Origin: Brachypodium distachyon
Taxonomy: Eukaryota; Streptophyta; Magnoliopsida; Poales; Poaceae
Direction of reading: 5' to 3'
Length of the DNA stretch: 64,000 nucleotides
Assembly: GCF_000005505.3 (NCBI RefSeq)
Contig: NC_016133.3
Coordinates: 40,637,237-40,701,236 of the forward strand
A program made the translations under genes and the position numbers. The notes beneath the pieces are model-generated. The model did no database searches. It saw only the letters and a list, made by a program, of their open reading frames with translations, and had not been told where the DNA came from. Positions 46,804 to 59,457 of the stretch are shown here, piece by piece (the stretch's first letter is position 1; every line of letters begins with the position of its first letter).

Positions 46804-49299
46804 TAATTCTCCAATCTCCACTCTACCTAACGTGACACCATCGCAGCAGGAGTAACTCCTGCTAGTACTCCTCTCGAAAAGGGGAAAAAGAGAAAACTCA
46901 GCCTGTGCATTAGGCTGGGCTTCATTTGCAGTGCTGCACCGACTCGGGTCATGTTGGGCACGCCTTTGTTGGTTTTCGTTTGAGCTTTTCCTTTCTGTTG
47001 CGTAGCCGTGCGACTCCTTTAAATCACTCCAAACCGAGTGCGGCCTTCAGACCTTCATTCATGGATGGACTGTTGGGACACATTAATTAACGAGAAAAGA
47101 GGATTGAGCCGCGTGGCTTCTTTTTAGGTCAGTACTCTAATCTCCAAGGTCAGTGGAGAACGATGGAGAGCGCAGGCAGGCACCTAGTACGCCGTTTGCA
47201 AAGGATGGTGGTCGATCGATCTCCTTTGGTTTTACTTTACCGTTTCCTACAGACCAAGCGTCTCCAGATGCCACAAACGGACTGGCGAGTATGAACGCCC
47301 GGTTAGGGTGCCTTAATAAGGGTGTTAATTAATTGTTGAAGTTTTAACCTCTTCGAGACTTTCCATCCGCTTTAACTCAAAGGCGATCACACCGTTTTGC
47401 TTTGAAAGTTCAGAGGAAGTATTGTAGCGTTTTCGCAGCGATTTATGACGTGGCCACGAGAGCTGCTTTACTCCTGCTAGCCAGACTCCGTATATTTCTG
47501 GACCGTTTCCGGACGGGGATTACGGCCGGAACGCAACGGTTGAGCACTGAAAAGTCTCATGTAAAAGTGCTAGGCAGGGGCACCGGATTTGCCGGCTTAG
47601 CTAGGACACTGCGGCGGCTCTCTGGCCGACGTGCTACACAACGCCAGCGGCACACTTCTGGTCGGCACGGCGAACGGTTCGCAGGTGGCTTTAATTTTCT
47701 GACCGTGTATGATGTTACGGGACAGAGATATTGTTTTCATGATTTAAGTTTTCGGAGATGCTGCTGATAAGTGATGAAAGACTTCCGGACAGAGATAGGG
47801 AGATACACGTCGCCTCGCTAGTCGACAGGCCATTGCGATGGCTTATAAAAGCAGATTACAGACTGTATATATACTGCAGTTGAAATTGGAAGGAGTCATG
47901 GTTGTCTTTTGCCCCCTGTATCGGCACATCCATGCCTTTAAAGCGAGCTAAAGAGACGCGTACCAAATTACCTATTGTAGTACGAGGGTTTTTCAGGTTC
48001 TCTTAAAAAATAGAAATTCTGGTGAGCTCAGTTTCCCCGAGTTCATCGAACCAACGCAGCGCTCCTGATATCATTCGTGTATATCAGTGACCGAACGCCG
48101 ACTCGGCATTGCGCATATCGACACGTTGCTCGTGTGCCTGATTAACCGGAACTCAATTATTTTTGTTCGCCATCCTGCCCGCCCGCCGATCATGTCATGC
48201 ACATGCCCATTAAATAATTAACCATGTGTCCATGTCCATGTCCTTTGTTGTTAATTGTTAGCTCCCTTGCCCTCGGGCTGCCGCAGTACCCTCACTTGAT
48301 GGATTTATATAAGAAGCCTCCGTGCCATTTGCCATACAATAATTGCTAGGATGCTTTCACGGGAAATCGAGTACGAGCTGGTTTTTGGTGTTCTGCTATT
48401 TCTAGAGCTTCTCTGCACTCTATCAGAAAAAAACATGCACTGTATCTATTTTTCCTTTTATTCTTTGGGCTCAATCCTCCTGTATGGTACTTTATCTTCG
48501 CCTGTTCGCAGCATCTCCATAAGGCCCAGCCTACTCTTCTCATTGTTCAACCGGATCCCTTCTCATTCTACTGCGAGGCTATTGTTTTAAATATTCAACC
48601 GGAGCTGTATACGTGTGCTTGAGTACCTTGATAGGGCACCATATACGTAGTCTACAAAATCTTCTCTTACATTTTGCCATCTGCGCAACTGCATCTATCT
48701 GTGAACCAGAGCGTTTACAATAGACCTCAAGACGAAGCCAGATCAATTTCCCATTTCTGAGAGAGCAATGTAACATTTTTTTAGGCAAAAGAGCAGTTTT
48801 TTTGTTTTTTTGAAAAAGGAAGAGAGCAGTTCTGAGTGCACGCGTATTGTTCAGTCCAGCCCGTATGGACCGGGCTTTATACAAAAGCAGTCCGTGTTAT
48901 TTGTGCAAAAGAAGTGGGCCGTACCACGGAGAGCCTGCTCGGAATTTCAAGTCCACCAAGAAATAGGCCCACATCTCGACACCCCACGGCTGCACCCGGG
49001 CGCTCCTTGTTTGTTTAGTACCACCTCGACTATGGGAGAGGACAGGGGAGGGAGCGCCAGCTATATAAAGAGCGCCCAGGGCAACGTTGCAACATACTTA
49101 CCTGGACGGTGTTAACAGCCGATCAAAAAGGGTCGTGGCCTAGATCAATGGCTCACATTACACTTGGTGTGTGTGTTGGTTTACCATCTCCCCAAGAGGG
49201 AGAGTGGACGTCATAATTTGTGGCAGAGGGGTTACGCGTTCGCGCGGCCCAAGGGTAGCTCGTTTTTTTTTTGGCGTGGTAGCTCTATTTTCGTTTTTG
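46804..49299. other. Intergenic with two promoter-like sites
   Basis: TTTATATAAG near 48304-48313 is followed 38 bases later by an ATG opening a 79-codon frame (48351-48590) of hydrophobic, unrecognised protein. CTATATAAAG at 49061-49070 is followed only by very short frames. I see no other support for genes here. Confidence 0.35.
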
Positions 49300-49930
49300 A
49301 CAAAATTAACTTTGCAAAATTGAAACCTGGTCCTTCTTAATCTGCAAAATTAAATATCTGCCCTGCACTATCATGTTACTGCCCAAGTGCCCATGCAAAA
49401 TTAAAACCAAATTTTTTTTGGCCCTCGACTTCTTGTGAACTGTGAACTCGCAAGTCGCAAACTAGCTTCTGGTCCTCGCCAAACACCAAAATTGAATATT
49501 TGCCCTCTGCTTTCTTGTTGCTGCCACCTACAAAGTTTGCATAATTAAAACCTCGCTCTTGTAATATTAAATTTTGCCCCTCGACTCTCTTGTTCCTGCC
49601 AAATTGTGAAAGTGGATATTTGTCCTCAGCTCTATTTTTTCGATGGCAGTCATGGCACTACAAACTTGCAAAATCAAATATGTTCCTTACCAAACAGGCA
49701 AAATAAATAATTGCCCTGCACTACCCCTGTCGCTTGCCCCTACCAAGTTTGCAAAGTTAAACCCAGCCCTCGCAAAATTAAATTTTGACTCTCGTTTGCC
49801 TTATTGCTGAATTAAATATTTGTCCTAACCTCTATTTTGCTACAAACTTGGACACTAAAATCCGGCCTTCACAAAACTGCAAAAATAAACCACTATCTTG
49901 TTCCTGCCCCCTACAAAAATTAAATTCTGG
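49300..49930. repeat. Degenerate short-period repeat (GCAAAATTAAA type)
   Basis: At least ten loose copies of a TTGCAAAATTAAA unit, followed by TCTGCCCT or TTTGCCCCTCGACT and often CTTGTTGCTGCC, occur with irregular spacing of roughly 40-90 bases. It resembles subterminal repeats of a large DNA transposon; no ends were identified. Confidence 0.6.
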
Positions 49931-52003
49931 ACCTCTATAGTTTTGTTTTACCAAGTCGGTTGCAGTTTGCAGGACAACATGACGCCAGCTCTTGCAAATT
50001 TTAGTGGGCCTCTATCATGTTCTTGTACCAAGTCATTTGCGATTGGGTCATAGTGGCTCTCAGGCGGGCGTAAGTGCGTGTGAGATGTCTGAAATGGTGG
50101 CTAAAACAACGTCTGAAATGTTGTAGTCCGGCATCAAACTTCAGGATGCATAACAACTTTGCTTCTGGCCTGTATCCTCATGAGAGGTGCCGGCTGTAGA
50201 CTAGTCGGGTGCTTGCTGGGGAGTAAATTTTTGACACTCCGGTCGACTACGCAATATATGCTGAGTGTACATGGAGAATAGGGTGGACATCGTAGAACTC
50301 TAGCTATATTTACTAGCAGAGTACACGGTACTTATGTTCAACAGTTCAAGCCATAGCCATCTATCCCCTTTGATTGATTGACCTCTCGTCTTCTCGTTCT
50401 ACTCCTACGTAGTACTTCTTTGATTCTAAATTTTTGACTCAAATTTGTCCAAATATGAATGTATCTATTCTTAAAAAATTATAAATACATGTAATATTTT
50501 AACAACAATTTAGGATCGGAGCGAGCACGAGAACACGGCAGTACGTGCGTGCGTACCAAGGTTCCCAATTTAGAAATTTACCTTCGCGTGATAATAACAA
50601 GGTTAAACAGAGGAGTACCAGTAGTGGTACTTAAATTCCCTCTAAGAAAAAGTAGTGGTACTTAATTCGAGGCTACTTACTTACATCCCGTACTGACGTT
50701 GGTACGTACGTGCACGGCCAGATTAATATAAAGCGCGTAGTCGCATCATTTGTTTTACTGCGTGCTTATTACTGTTCGTACTGCTCATGCATGTTCGGTC
50801 ACCAGCAAAAGCAGCGTAACCTAAAAAAAATCATGATATGTGTATAACATGTACCTCTATCATGTCATAAAATATCAAACCATATCTTGATTTTAAAAAA
50901 AAGAGAAAAAACTGACCGTAAACATACAAAATTAAATCTGGAGGGATATTGTCCTGCTAATACTACTAGTTTCAACGAATTTCGGTTTACAATTCTGTGA
51001 CATGCATATAGTACTAGAAACATATTGTGTGAGCGTTGGTAAAATATTTCATTGACTTTTTAGTTGATCCATTGAAGGCGTACGTACGTACATCCCGTGT
51101 ACATACCTGCATACGTGTTTGTACGTTAGAGATGGACTGTCGCACACTTGCACGTACACGTGCAACAGTTTAATTACGTATACTGATTGTACATAGATGA
51201 TGATAGCGCACACGTACGTTATAAGATGGTACTAGCTAGAAGTAGAACTACCAATCAACTAGCTCCCGTGAAATGTGAGAATCCGGTCGGTTACTCGTAC
51301 TTACGAGCCGTGGTGAAAACGTACAGGGAAACCTTTCGCACCGTTTATTCGTAAAATTTGATGTTTTTTTTAATACAGGCTAAATTTCTTTTTGTAGGGC
51401 AGGATCATGTGTTAACTGTATAAGCATTCCGAATTAAAAAAAAAACCCATTGAAAACCTTTGCTCATTGAAAGAATCTTCATCCTCCTGCGAGTAGATTG
51501 CGGTATATATATATATCCTTCAGCTTCCTCTTCCTAGCCTTTTTCGAGAACCCCATCTGTCCATCCCTACATCACTTGAACGTAGCAACCAAGCCATTGA
51601 TGCCGTCTCTACCCTCGCAAAGCCGTTTCCATCAACACCAACTCATAGCTAGGAGTCTTAACATGAAACTTGGGTCAAAGAACCACGTTGTGGCTAAACC
51701 AGACACAACATATTGCCACGCTGCAAGATGCCTCCAAAGTGTACCGTGCTCAGTTGTCCACCTCGTCAGCTACCACATCAGTGAGTCAAGTTAGAGAAAA
51801 AAACCCGACAAAAAGTAAAAGTTATCACAAGATCACAAACAGAGGATAAAATATGACATGATTTTGTAAATAGAGTAAAATCTATCTCAAGATATACAAA
51901 TACAACATTGAAAAATGAAATATACTCAAATATAGTGGGAAAAGTAAATCCTTTTTTTGAGGTGGCAAAAAAAGTAAACCTAGAGTGTGCTGTAGCAAGT
52001 GAA
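49931..52003. other. Intergenic
   Basis: No supported gene. It includes a worn Stowaway copy at 50413-50525 (listed separately) and runs of CGTACGTA-type sequence around 51070-51130. The frame at 51498-51794 is unrecognised. Confidence 0.4.
50413..50525. mobile_element. Degenerate Stowaway-type MITE
   Basis: The left end TACTTCTTTGATTCTAAATT and the right end AATTTAGGATCGGAGCGAG (inverted) surround the same AAGAATAGATACATT-like core, on the opposite strand, as the copy at 35151. Both ends carry substitutions relative to the CTCCCTCCGATCC consensus, so this is an older copy. Confidence 0.7.
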
Positions 52004-52143
52004 TACTGCCATCGTCTCAAATTAACTGATGTGGATTTGTATAGATTTGTATAAGACGTGGATTTGTATAGATTTGTATAAGACGTGGATTTGTATAAGA
52101 ATCTATACAAATCCACGTCAGTTAATTTGGGACGGAGGGAGTA
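52004..52143. mobile_element. Stowaway-type MITE with internal direct repeats
   Basis: The ends TACTGCCATCGTCTCAAATT and the reverse of AATTTGGGACGGAGGGAGTA bracket two and a half direct copies of a 28-bp unit (GTGGATTTGTATAGATTTGT...). The last piece is then matched by its own inverted copy (CGTGGATTTGTATA / TATACAAATCCACG), so the whole can fold on itself. Confidence 0.8.
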
Positions 52144-55100
52144 TGAATGTCATTTCTCTTATTAAAAACAATGTAAATTTGTGACATGTGTAAAAACTGC
52201 AATCTGTTGCCTGCTAATTTGTTTCTTCGCCATAGGATGCATGAGGTTTGAATTGTTGAAAGTCGACAACGATGATTTCGAAAGATGTATCGATCGATGC
52301 ACAAACCGGTGATTATCCCCATTTTCAAAAAAAATTTAGCGTGCTTTTCGTTTTAAGAAATTTGCTCGTCCTCTTTTTCTGAGGAAAGTCGTATTGTACT
52401 CACCCGGTGTTATATGGGTGTGGCCTTACAGGAAGTTGGGTATCCCGGACCGGTCAGACTGAAGTTGCGCCCTCGGCCCGGACGGGTCAAAAACTCAAAA
52501 TCCAACTCCACCGTGCACCCCACTGGGCCGTGCTAGCTGCTCGGGTCTGAGACTTGAAAGACCAAGGCGACGTTTTTTTACGTACCGTGCTTTATCGACC
52601 ACTGCGCATACGCGGAAAAGAAAACCAAAAGGAGCAGAACACGAGCAGCTAGCAACGGAAAACGGCACGCCAAAATCCCACATAGTAGAGCTTAGCATCT
52701 ACAGCAAACAAAAGTAGATCAAAGCATCCCCATCCAACTGTTCATCCGAGAGATAATAATAACACTTCCGAAAAAAGAAAAAAAACGCACTTAACGAGAC
52801 ATCTATACGTACTACCCATCCACGGCCCAGAGTTAACACGGCCCGAGTTTTAATCACACGACGCCTTATCCACGATCGACGACAGAGCAATGAAACCAGA
52901 ACAATGATAGGCAGTCCAGAACAAAGTTACTGATACCACAAGCTCATACTCCGCCTGCCGGGGGTAAAAAAATCGATTGGCGTTAATCACGCCCGATCGC
53001 GTCTACAGTGCTTGGCTGGGCCCAAAAGGGGCTCGATCGGGAGTTATACACACGGGCCGTGCGCCAAAGTTAATACTGACAAGTGCCAATGATCAATTCG
53101 TATCGGCGTCCTGGGCAAACATAATCTTCGCCGTGTCCGGTACAAATCCTTTTTACCCCGTCCGTATCGGCGTTAATTGATTTCCCTGCCGCAAAAATTA
53201 ATTGTACCGCTTTGCTATTTGCATTGTACACATCATTGTCGAACGCAGTTAATCACTGCCGGCAAGCTGGTACATAGTACTGGTACGTGCTTCGTGAAAC
53301 TTTGTGGAGGCCGTACTTCCTCGGCGATAAGATAGCATAACGACGATGTTGATCACCCGTGTCTGAAAGAAAAAGAGACGGTTTTTGTTTCATTGGAATG
53401 ATATGCACCTATTTCTTTCGGATGCATTAGAGCAATTGCAAGGGTAAACATAACTAAAGAAATACCACATCTAAATCGCCATTTACTCTGCAATTTGGAC
53501 TAAAATGGAGTTATTAGCTTGGGATTCTAGGTGGAAACTGATGATATTTTAGTAGGCAAAACTAACGGCCCAGATACTGAGTGAATCGTCGTATATCGCA
53601 GAAGCTAGATTATTACGTTCTATATTTGACTTTGAGGTATCCACTTCAAAAAAAGCTTCTCTGAGACGAGCTCCTAGAAACTCTTTGAAAGTAAAATCTG
53701 TGCCAATATTAATAACGTACTACTACATGTTTGTAGCTAATACTATACATACCGACTATTAAGCTCGCTATACCTGACATGGCAATCATCCTTGCTTCAA
53801 GCGTGTTGTGGTTTGTTTTACGAGGAAATCCATGAATAGCTTTCCAATTCTCCACTTGCCATTTGAAGAAAAAACTTATTGCATGTGCATGTCTGCTACT
53901 CCTTTCCATCCATAATAAGATTTGTTGATTTAGTACAAGGATAGGAGGGAGTGGTATATTGTCGGAGCAAAATGATGCTCGGCGAGTAATGTTTGCTGTG
54001 AGTGAATTCAAAGACTAGCGTAGCGACAAGCAAAACATTTTTCAGTGCAAATAAAGGAAAGGAACCGAATTCGAAACCTGCCCACGGCCCTCTCATCTCT
54101 CTAACGAGGCAAATTTGATTCCAGATGATGCCTCGAAAGTCTAATTAAAGTCCCGTACGTCCTGGTGCTTAATTGTGAGCGCATTCAAATGCTGTCGTCG
54201 ACGTGCCATATATTTTTGCGTACTGCAGCGATCGAACTGGGCAAACTGTGGAAATCGTAATGCTGCTGCAGTAACTGTAAATCCAGCCATAAACGCCCCC
54301 TAACTTAGCAAAGCAAAACAGAGCCTTTATTTACGATGATACGGGGGATGAGCTACAGTCAAGTATGTACAATTGTCATTTTTAAACCTTGTAACGTAAT
54401 TTCGTCTGCAAAAGTTTCGGATCGTATCTCCGTTCGATAGCACAATCGAGGCTCTACGTACGCAGCAAGATCCAGGCAGAGAGAGAGCAATGAGAGAACA
54501 ATGAACACCTTAATTAGCGAATGCATGTGTGGTCACGGTTTATATTAAAAGAGCTGCACGTTGCATGATTTTCTTGCCCAAAAGATAGATCTACTAGCAT
54601 ATGTATCATGATTGATAAACAAGTTTGTGATCTCGCAGGTGAAAATTTAAGAAACGTTTAAGTCATATCTTAGGATCAGATTGTCCTAGTGTACGCATGA
54701 AGTATTTGCTTGGTTAATGGAGCAGCAGTAGCCTAGTACTAATCGACTTGGTTGTTCTGTAGGAGACTAGGAGATTATCCTATACCAAAACAAAGTATCT
54801 ACACGAGTTTTTATTTTATTTTTTAAACAGGCCTGTTGTATATTTGTTGTTGATCTTTTCTCTCTCTGTTTGCGGCAGTGCCAAATGTTCCAAAGTGAAG
54901 TAACGTTAACACATGTGAAATGGAGTATTGGCGATGTCCTTGGCATAGGTGGTCGCCAGAAAGTGCTTTTGGCTCCCTGATGCACGGACTCTCTATATTT
55001 TTAAATTTGAAAAATGGAGTTTCAAAAATTCTAGATAAGCTTGAACATGTACCTACATATGCCCACTATACCCGTTAAAAACCCATGGAGAAATAATTTA

Positions 55101-55189
55101 TGTGGGGCCACACTCATAAGTGGGTTTGTGAAACTTTGTTTAGATCTCCGGTCCGAGTCTGTCCCAAAAAGAACATAAAAAAGGGCCGC
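52144..55189. other. Intergenic, AT-rich
   Basis: No supported gene. A fragment of a Stowaway-like end (CCATAATAAGATTTG ... GGATAGGAGGGAGT) lies at about 53910-53955. All frames are short and unrecognised. Confidence 0.4.
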
Positions 55190-56130
55190 ACAAAGCGTCG
55201 GCCGGGCGTCAGAATACCAATATCGGCCGCCTGCAGGACCGTCCGATTACGCTGCATGATTCGCCCGTATGTCGCTGGCCGCGGTTGAGCACTGCCTCCC
55301 ATGGCTGCACCGCTGTTGCCACCACCCCGCTCGCCGCGCCGCCGCCGGCGTTTGCCGCACCGCCTCTCTTTCGCCGCCGCGCCGGCTGCCCGCCGTCGGG
55401 CACATCACCCCCGTTGCAGCACCTGCCGCCTCTACTTCCATCATCGACGTCAGTGCTCGCAGCACCGGCCACCTTTGCTTCAAGCCTAGCATCGCAGCAC
55501 CTCCGGCCACCACTCGCCGTCCTGCCGCCTCAAGCTCACAAGTCACGACACCCGCGCCCAACTCACAGTAGCGCATGCAGGGAGCCGGCCCACGGCTTGC
55601 AACAAGCGGCACGACCTTGCAGCAGCAGCGTCTCCGGCTTCCAGCACCCCGCATCGCTGGTTGCAGCATTGGCGTGGGGGGCTTGCAGCACTACCGGCAG
55701 CAGAGCAAACTTGCAGCAACAGTGCCGGCGGCTTCCAGCATGACGCATCGCTGTTTGGAGCATTGGTGTCACCAGCTTGCATCACCGTCGACGGGGGAGA
55801 CGGCCGGCCGCTTGAAGCACAGCAAATCCACCTTGCAGCGGCGCCGCCTGCGGCTGCCCGCACCATTGTTCCCCGTTTGCAGCATTGCCTGAGCTGTGTG
55901 GATGAGAAGAGAATACGCTGGGCGCTTGGGAGGATGGGTGACAGAGGCGGAGTAAATTTGTGGATAAAGAGGAGAGAAAGGAGTGGAAACTAGGCAGTCT
56001 GGAGGAAGAAGACGCGTGCGCTGCGGATGAGGGAGAGACAAAGGAACCATAAACGTAGCTCAACCGATCGATGAGTTTGTATCAGATGGCTCGGCAAGCG
56101 GCGGACGCAACGCCTAGATCCGTCGGCCTA
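55190..56130. mobile_element. GC-rich repetitive insertion with TTGCAGCA motifs
   Basis: A sharply bounded GC-rich island in AT-rich DNA. From about 55605 to 55890 it repeats CTTGCAGCA / GTTGCAGCATT and the phrase CGGCTTCCAGCA-CGCATCGCTG with loose spacing. All six frames give low-complexity Ala/Pro/Ser/Arg strings. Sequences of this type in grasses are usually non-autonomous Mutator-like elements (from memory). I could not define inverted ends here. Confidence 0.5.
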
Positions 56131-57334
56131 GAGAAATCATTACCCATAGAAAAAGAGCTTACATTTTATTTGACAACTGCTTTGCCAAGTTTCATTAGAA
56201 TTCAGCTTTCTCGTGTATCAATCGACGCAGAGTGAGTAGAAATTTCTCCTTTTCAACAAAAAAATGAGTTAAAATCGATTTGTTGTTAACAAACGAAGGG
56301 ATTGTTCCTCTGTGGCATCTGCATCAATTGAAGTGATGAGAAACATTAGAATGCCCGATTACGATTTTCTATGCTTTGCTAGAAAAGTAAATGCTAGGAA
56401 AATGAAATGGATGATTCTAACTTTCTTCGTATGTAATTACTTATTTCCGGACGGAAGAAGCATTACCGATTATTTTAATTCAGGCTATCTCGAGTCAAGA
56501 TCGAGCTAGCTTAAATTCGGTTCGTTTTCAACTGACGTATGAAATGTAAGGAAATCGAGTATAGCTAAAATGCAAGCGTGCCTTGATATTTTTTTTTTTG
56601 CGAGTGAGCCTTGAGTTTTCTTTTTCTGCGGCCCTAGTTTCAAGCAGGCATTAATATCGCAGACAAAACCATACAACTTTTGTCAGCAGAGCACACAGTT
56701 TTTTCTTGCAACAAAAGGAAACAAACACGAGTCCTTCAGCACGGCCAAAATTAGACCCAACGTACGTGGCGTTCAATACCTGCCGAAAATATGTCTAAAC
56801 CCAAACTCAAAAAAATTCCCACGGCCAGCACGACCAAACACCAGCGGTTGCATCCCGTCGACAGGGCTGTCATGCTCCTCCCCCCGCAACCGCCCGTCCC
56901 CGATCGGACGGCTCCCGTCGCTCCCGCCTCTCCCCAAACGGCTGAGATCCATCGCGTCGTGACACAAAAAGAGGACGGCAATAGCACTATCCTTTTTCTG
57001 TGTGTCCCCGCGGCGACCATCCTCCATTCCCGCTCCGGCCGTCTCAATTCCTTCGTACCGCCGCGTGCGCTTTCCCGAAATACTCCGCCCTCCCCCAATA
57101 CAAAGCGCACAGGCACGGACACAGGGGGGCTGCCACTGCACCGCACACAGCGCAACCGCAAAGAGAGCGCCCCCCATCCTTCCTTCCTTCTTTCCCCCCT
57201 TTGTTTCTCCTTGACTCGCCACTAGGACGGACGGACTAGCCCTCTGCGCTCTGCTCTGCTCCCCGCCGCCCCGGCCGGACACGCGCAGCAGTCGTCGCCA
57301 CCCAAGAACGCAGAGCAGAAGCAGGGGGGGATTA
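56131..57334. other. Promoter region of the D-cyclin gene
   Basis: 56131-56750 is AT-rich without a gene. 56750-57334 is GC-rich with long pyrimidine tracts, consistent with promoter and leader; the many overlapping frames there have no family match. Confidence 0.4.
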
Positions 57335-59457
57335 ATGGCTCCGAGCTGCTACGACGTGGCCGCGTCCATGCTCCTCTGCGCCGAGGACAACGTCAGCATC
57401 ATGGACTTTGATGAGGCCGAGGTGGAAGAGGAGCCGATAGCGGCGGCGGCTGATTTCGGGGCGGATTTGTTCCCGCCGCAGTCGGAGGAATGCGTGGCGG
57501 GCTTGGTGGAGAGGGAGAGCGAGCACATGCCGCGGCCGGACTATGGCGAAAGGCTGCTTCTCGCTGCCGCCGCCGGCTGCGGCGGCGGCGTAGATCTCCG
57601 CGTCCGGAGCGAGGCCGTCGATTGGATTTGGAAGGTTCGTTTTTTCTTTTCCCCCGATCGATTCGTTCGTCTGTTGTTGCCTTGCTTGCTTGGGCAGAGT
57701 AATACGGGGAAAAAAGGAAAGATTTTATGTTTCGCCATTTCGCCGGTGTTTTGTTCCCATGATTAGCTCCGTTTATTTAGAGAGAGAACAACAAAAGATG
57801 CGTCTTTTGTTATCTTCGTTTTTGGATACAAACGCGCGCTTGAACCATCAACTTCTTTCCTTGGCCAGTCTTAATGACCCAGCGTTTTTTGTTCCACCAC
57901 GGCCCGGCGTAAACGTCTGGATATGCATTGGGCAGTTTCTGGCAGCAATGCACGTCGCTCCGAGCGGTAAAAACTTTTTCGTGGTAGCGACGAAAATTTT
58001 GGGGGGCCATCTCGGACGTTATCTTCCGGGTTTCCTGGTTCACGAGAGATGCCTTGTGATGCAGCAATGTCTGATTCTAGTAGTGCGTTGTCATTATCAT
58101 TTCTCGTCAGAAACATGTTGTTTTCCTTGGTAAAAACCTGTCCTTGACAGATGAAAATGCTGCACTCCGTATCTTACATGTGATTGCTAAATTGTTTCGT
58201 TATGATCCGATCTCCACAGGTTTACACATACTACAGTTTTGGACCCCTCACTGCCTATCTGGCTGTGAACTACCTGGACCGTTTCCTGTCACGGTACGAG
58301 CTGCCGGTAAGAATCCTAAGATCGTACGATCATAAGCAGTCGCCAGTGCTGTGTGTGAGCTTTAACATTTTGTATGCCAAATGCAGGAAGACAAGGCTTG
58401 GATGGCGCAGTTGCTCTCGGTGGCGTGCCTGTCTCTGGCTGCCAAGATGGAGGAGACTTACGTCCCACGATCTCTGGACCTTCAGGTGAGCAGCGTCAAG
58501 AATCGCAATGCACGCATTGTGTTCATGTGTACTGTATCTAAGCTTGGCTTAATATGCGTCGATTAGATCGGCGAAGAACAGTACGCGTTCGAGGCGAAGA
58601 CGATCCAGAGAATGGAGCTTATCGTTCTCAGCACCCTCAATTGGAGGATGCAGGCCGTGACCCCTTTCTCCTACATCGACTACTTCCTAGGCAAGCTCAA
58701 CGGCGGCAATGAGTCGCCACAATGCTGGCTCTTCCGATCAGCGGAGCTCATCTTGTGCGCAGCAAAAGGTACTAATTTCAGATCATGGATTCGTGGGCTC
58801 TATCCGTGAATTATTTCTTGTTCTTGAATTGATCTGACATACACATGTACAATGTGAGCAGGAACTGGATGCCTGGGGTTTAGACCCTCGGAGATCGCCG
58901 CCGCGGTTGCGGCCGCCATAGTTGGAGCCGTCGACGGCGCAGCCATTGCAAAGGCTTGCACCCATGTAGATAAGGTACCACATCTCCACTCCATGTCGTC
59001 CTCCTAGTTCGATCGTTATGGAAAACACAATAGATCCGTTAAATCTGTACATGGATCCGCATATTGATTGCTCACACAGCTTTCGCCCGTAGTACTTTCC
59101 TAAACACGCGGCCCCCCGTTCAAAAGCGTGAAACGCATTTATATCCATGTGAGCTCGTGGAGTTAATGCCTTGCTCCCCTCCGTCTCTCTCTGCAGGAAA
59201 GGGTGCTGCAATGCCAGGAGCAGCTGCTGCACCGTCAGCCAGCCATGGCCGTGTCCTCCATTGACGACACTGTGCCACCTACGACATCTGCAAGCAGCAG
59301 CTCCACTGCGCCACGGAGCCCTGTAGGGGTGCTGGACGCTAGCTGCCTCAGCTACAAAAGCGATGATACGGCTACTATAGCCGCACATGGAAGCCGCTGC
59401 TGCTCCCGCCATGATAGCTCGCCGGTCACCAGCAAGAGGAGGAAGATTAGCAGCTGA
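57335..59457 (+). CDS. CYCD4-1: D-type cyclin, CYCD4;1-like
   Basis: Predicted 353 residues in six exons: 57335-57634, 58220-58306, 58387-58485, 58567-58768, 58862-58974 and 59197-59457, all GT-AG and in frame. LLCAE at residues 13-17 is the LxCxE motif that binds retinoblastoma-related protein. The N-terminal cyclin box runs from SEAVDWIWK through [15 protein letters not shown] and [15 protein letters not shown] to [18 protein letters not shown]; the C-terminal cyclin fold includes [11 protein letters not shown] and [14 protein letters not shown]. The tail is Ser/Thr-rich and ends [12 protein letters not shown], a basic end typical of rice CYCD4;1. It should activate CDKA at the G1/S step; it is a nuclear regulator of cell division. 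A Ser/Thr-Pro-rich tail suggests phosphorylation control, and no strong PEST score can be computed here. Confidence 0.95.

Noticed and set aside
48351..48590. 79-codon frame after a TATA-like site as a real gene
   Set aside because: There is no homology I recognise, and a short hydrophobic frame is likely by chance; it is kept only as a finding.
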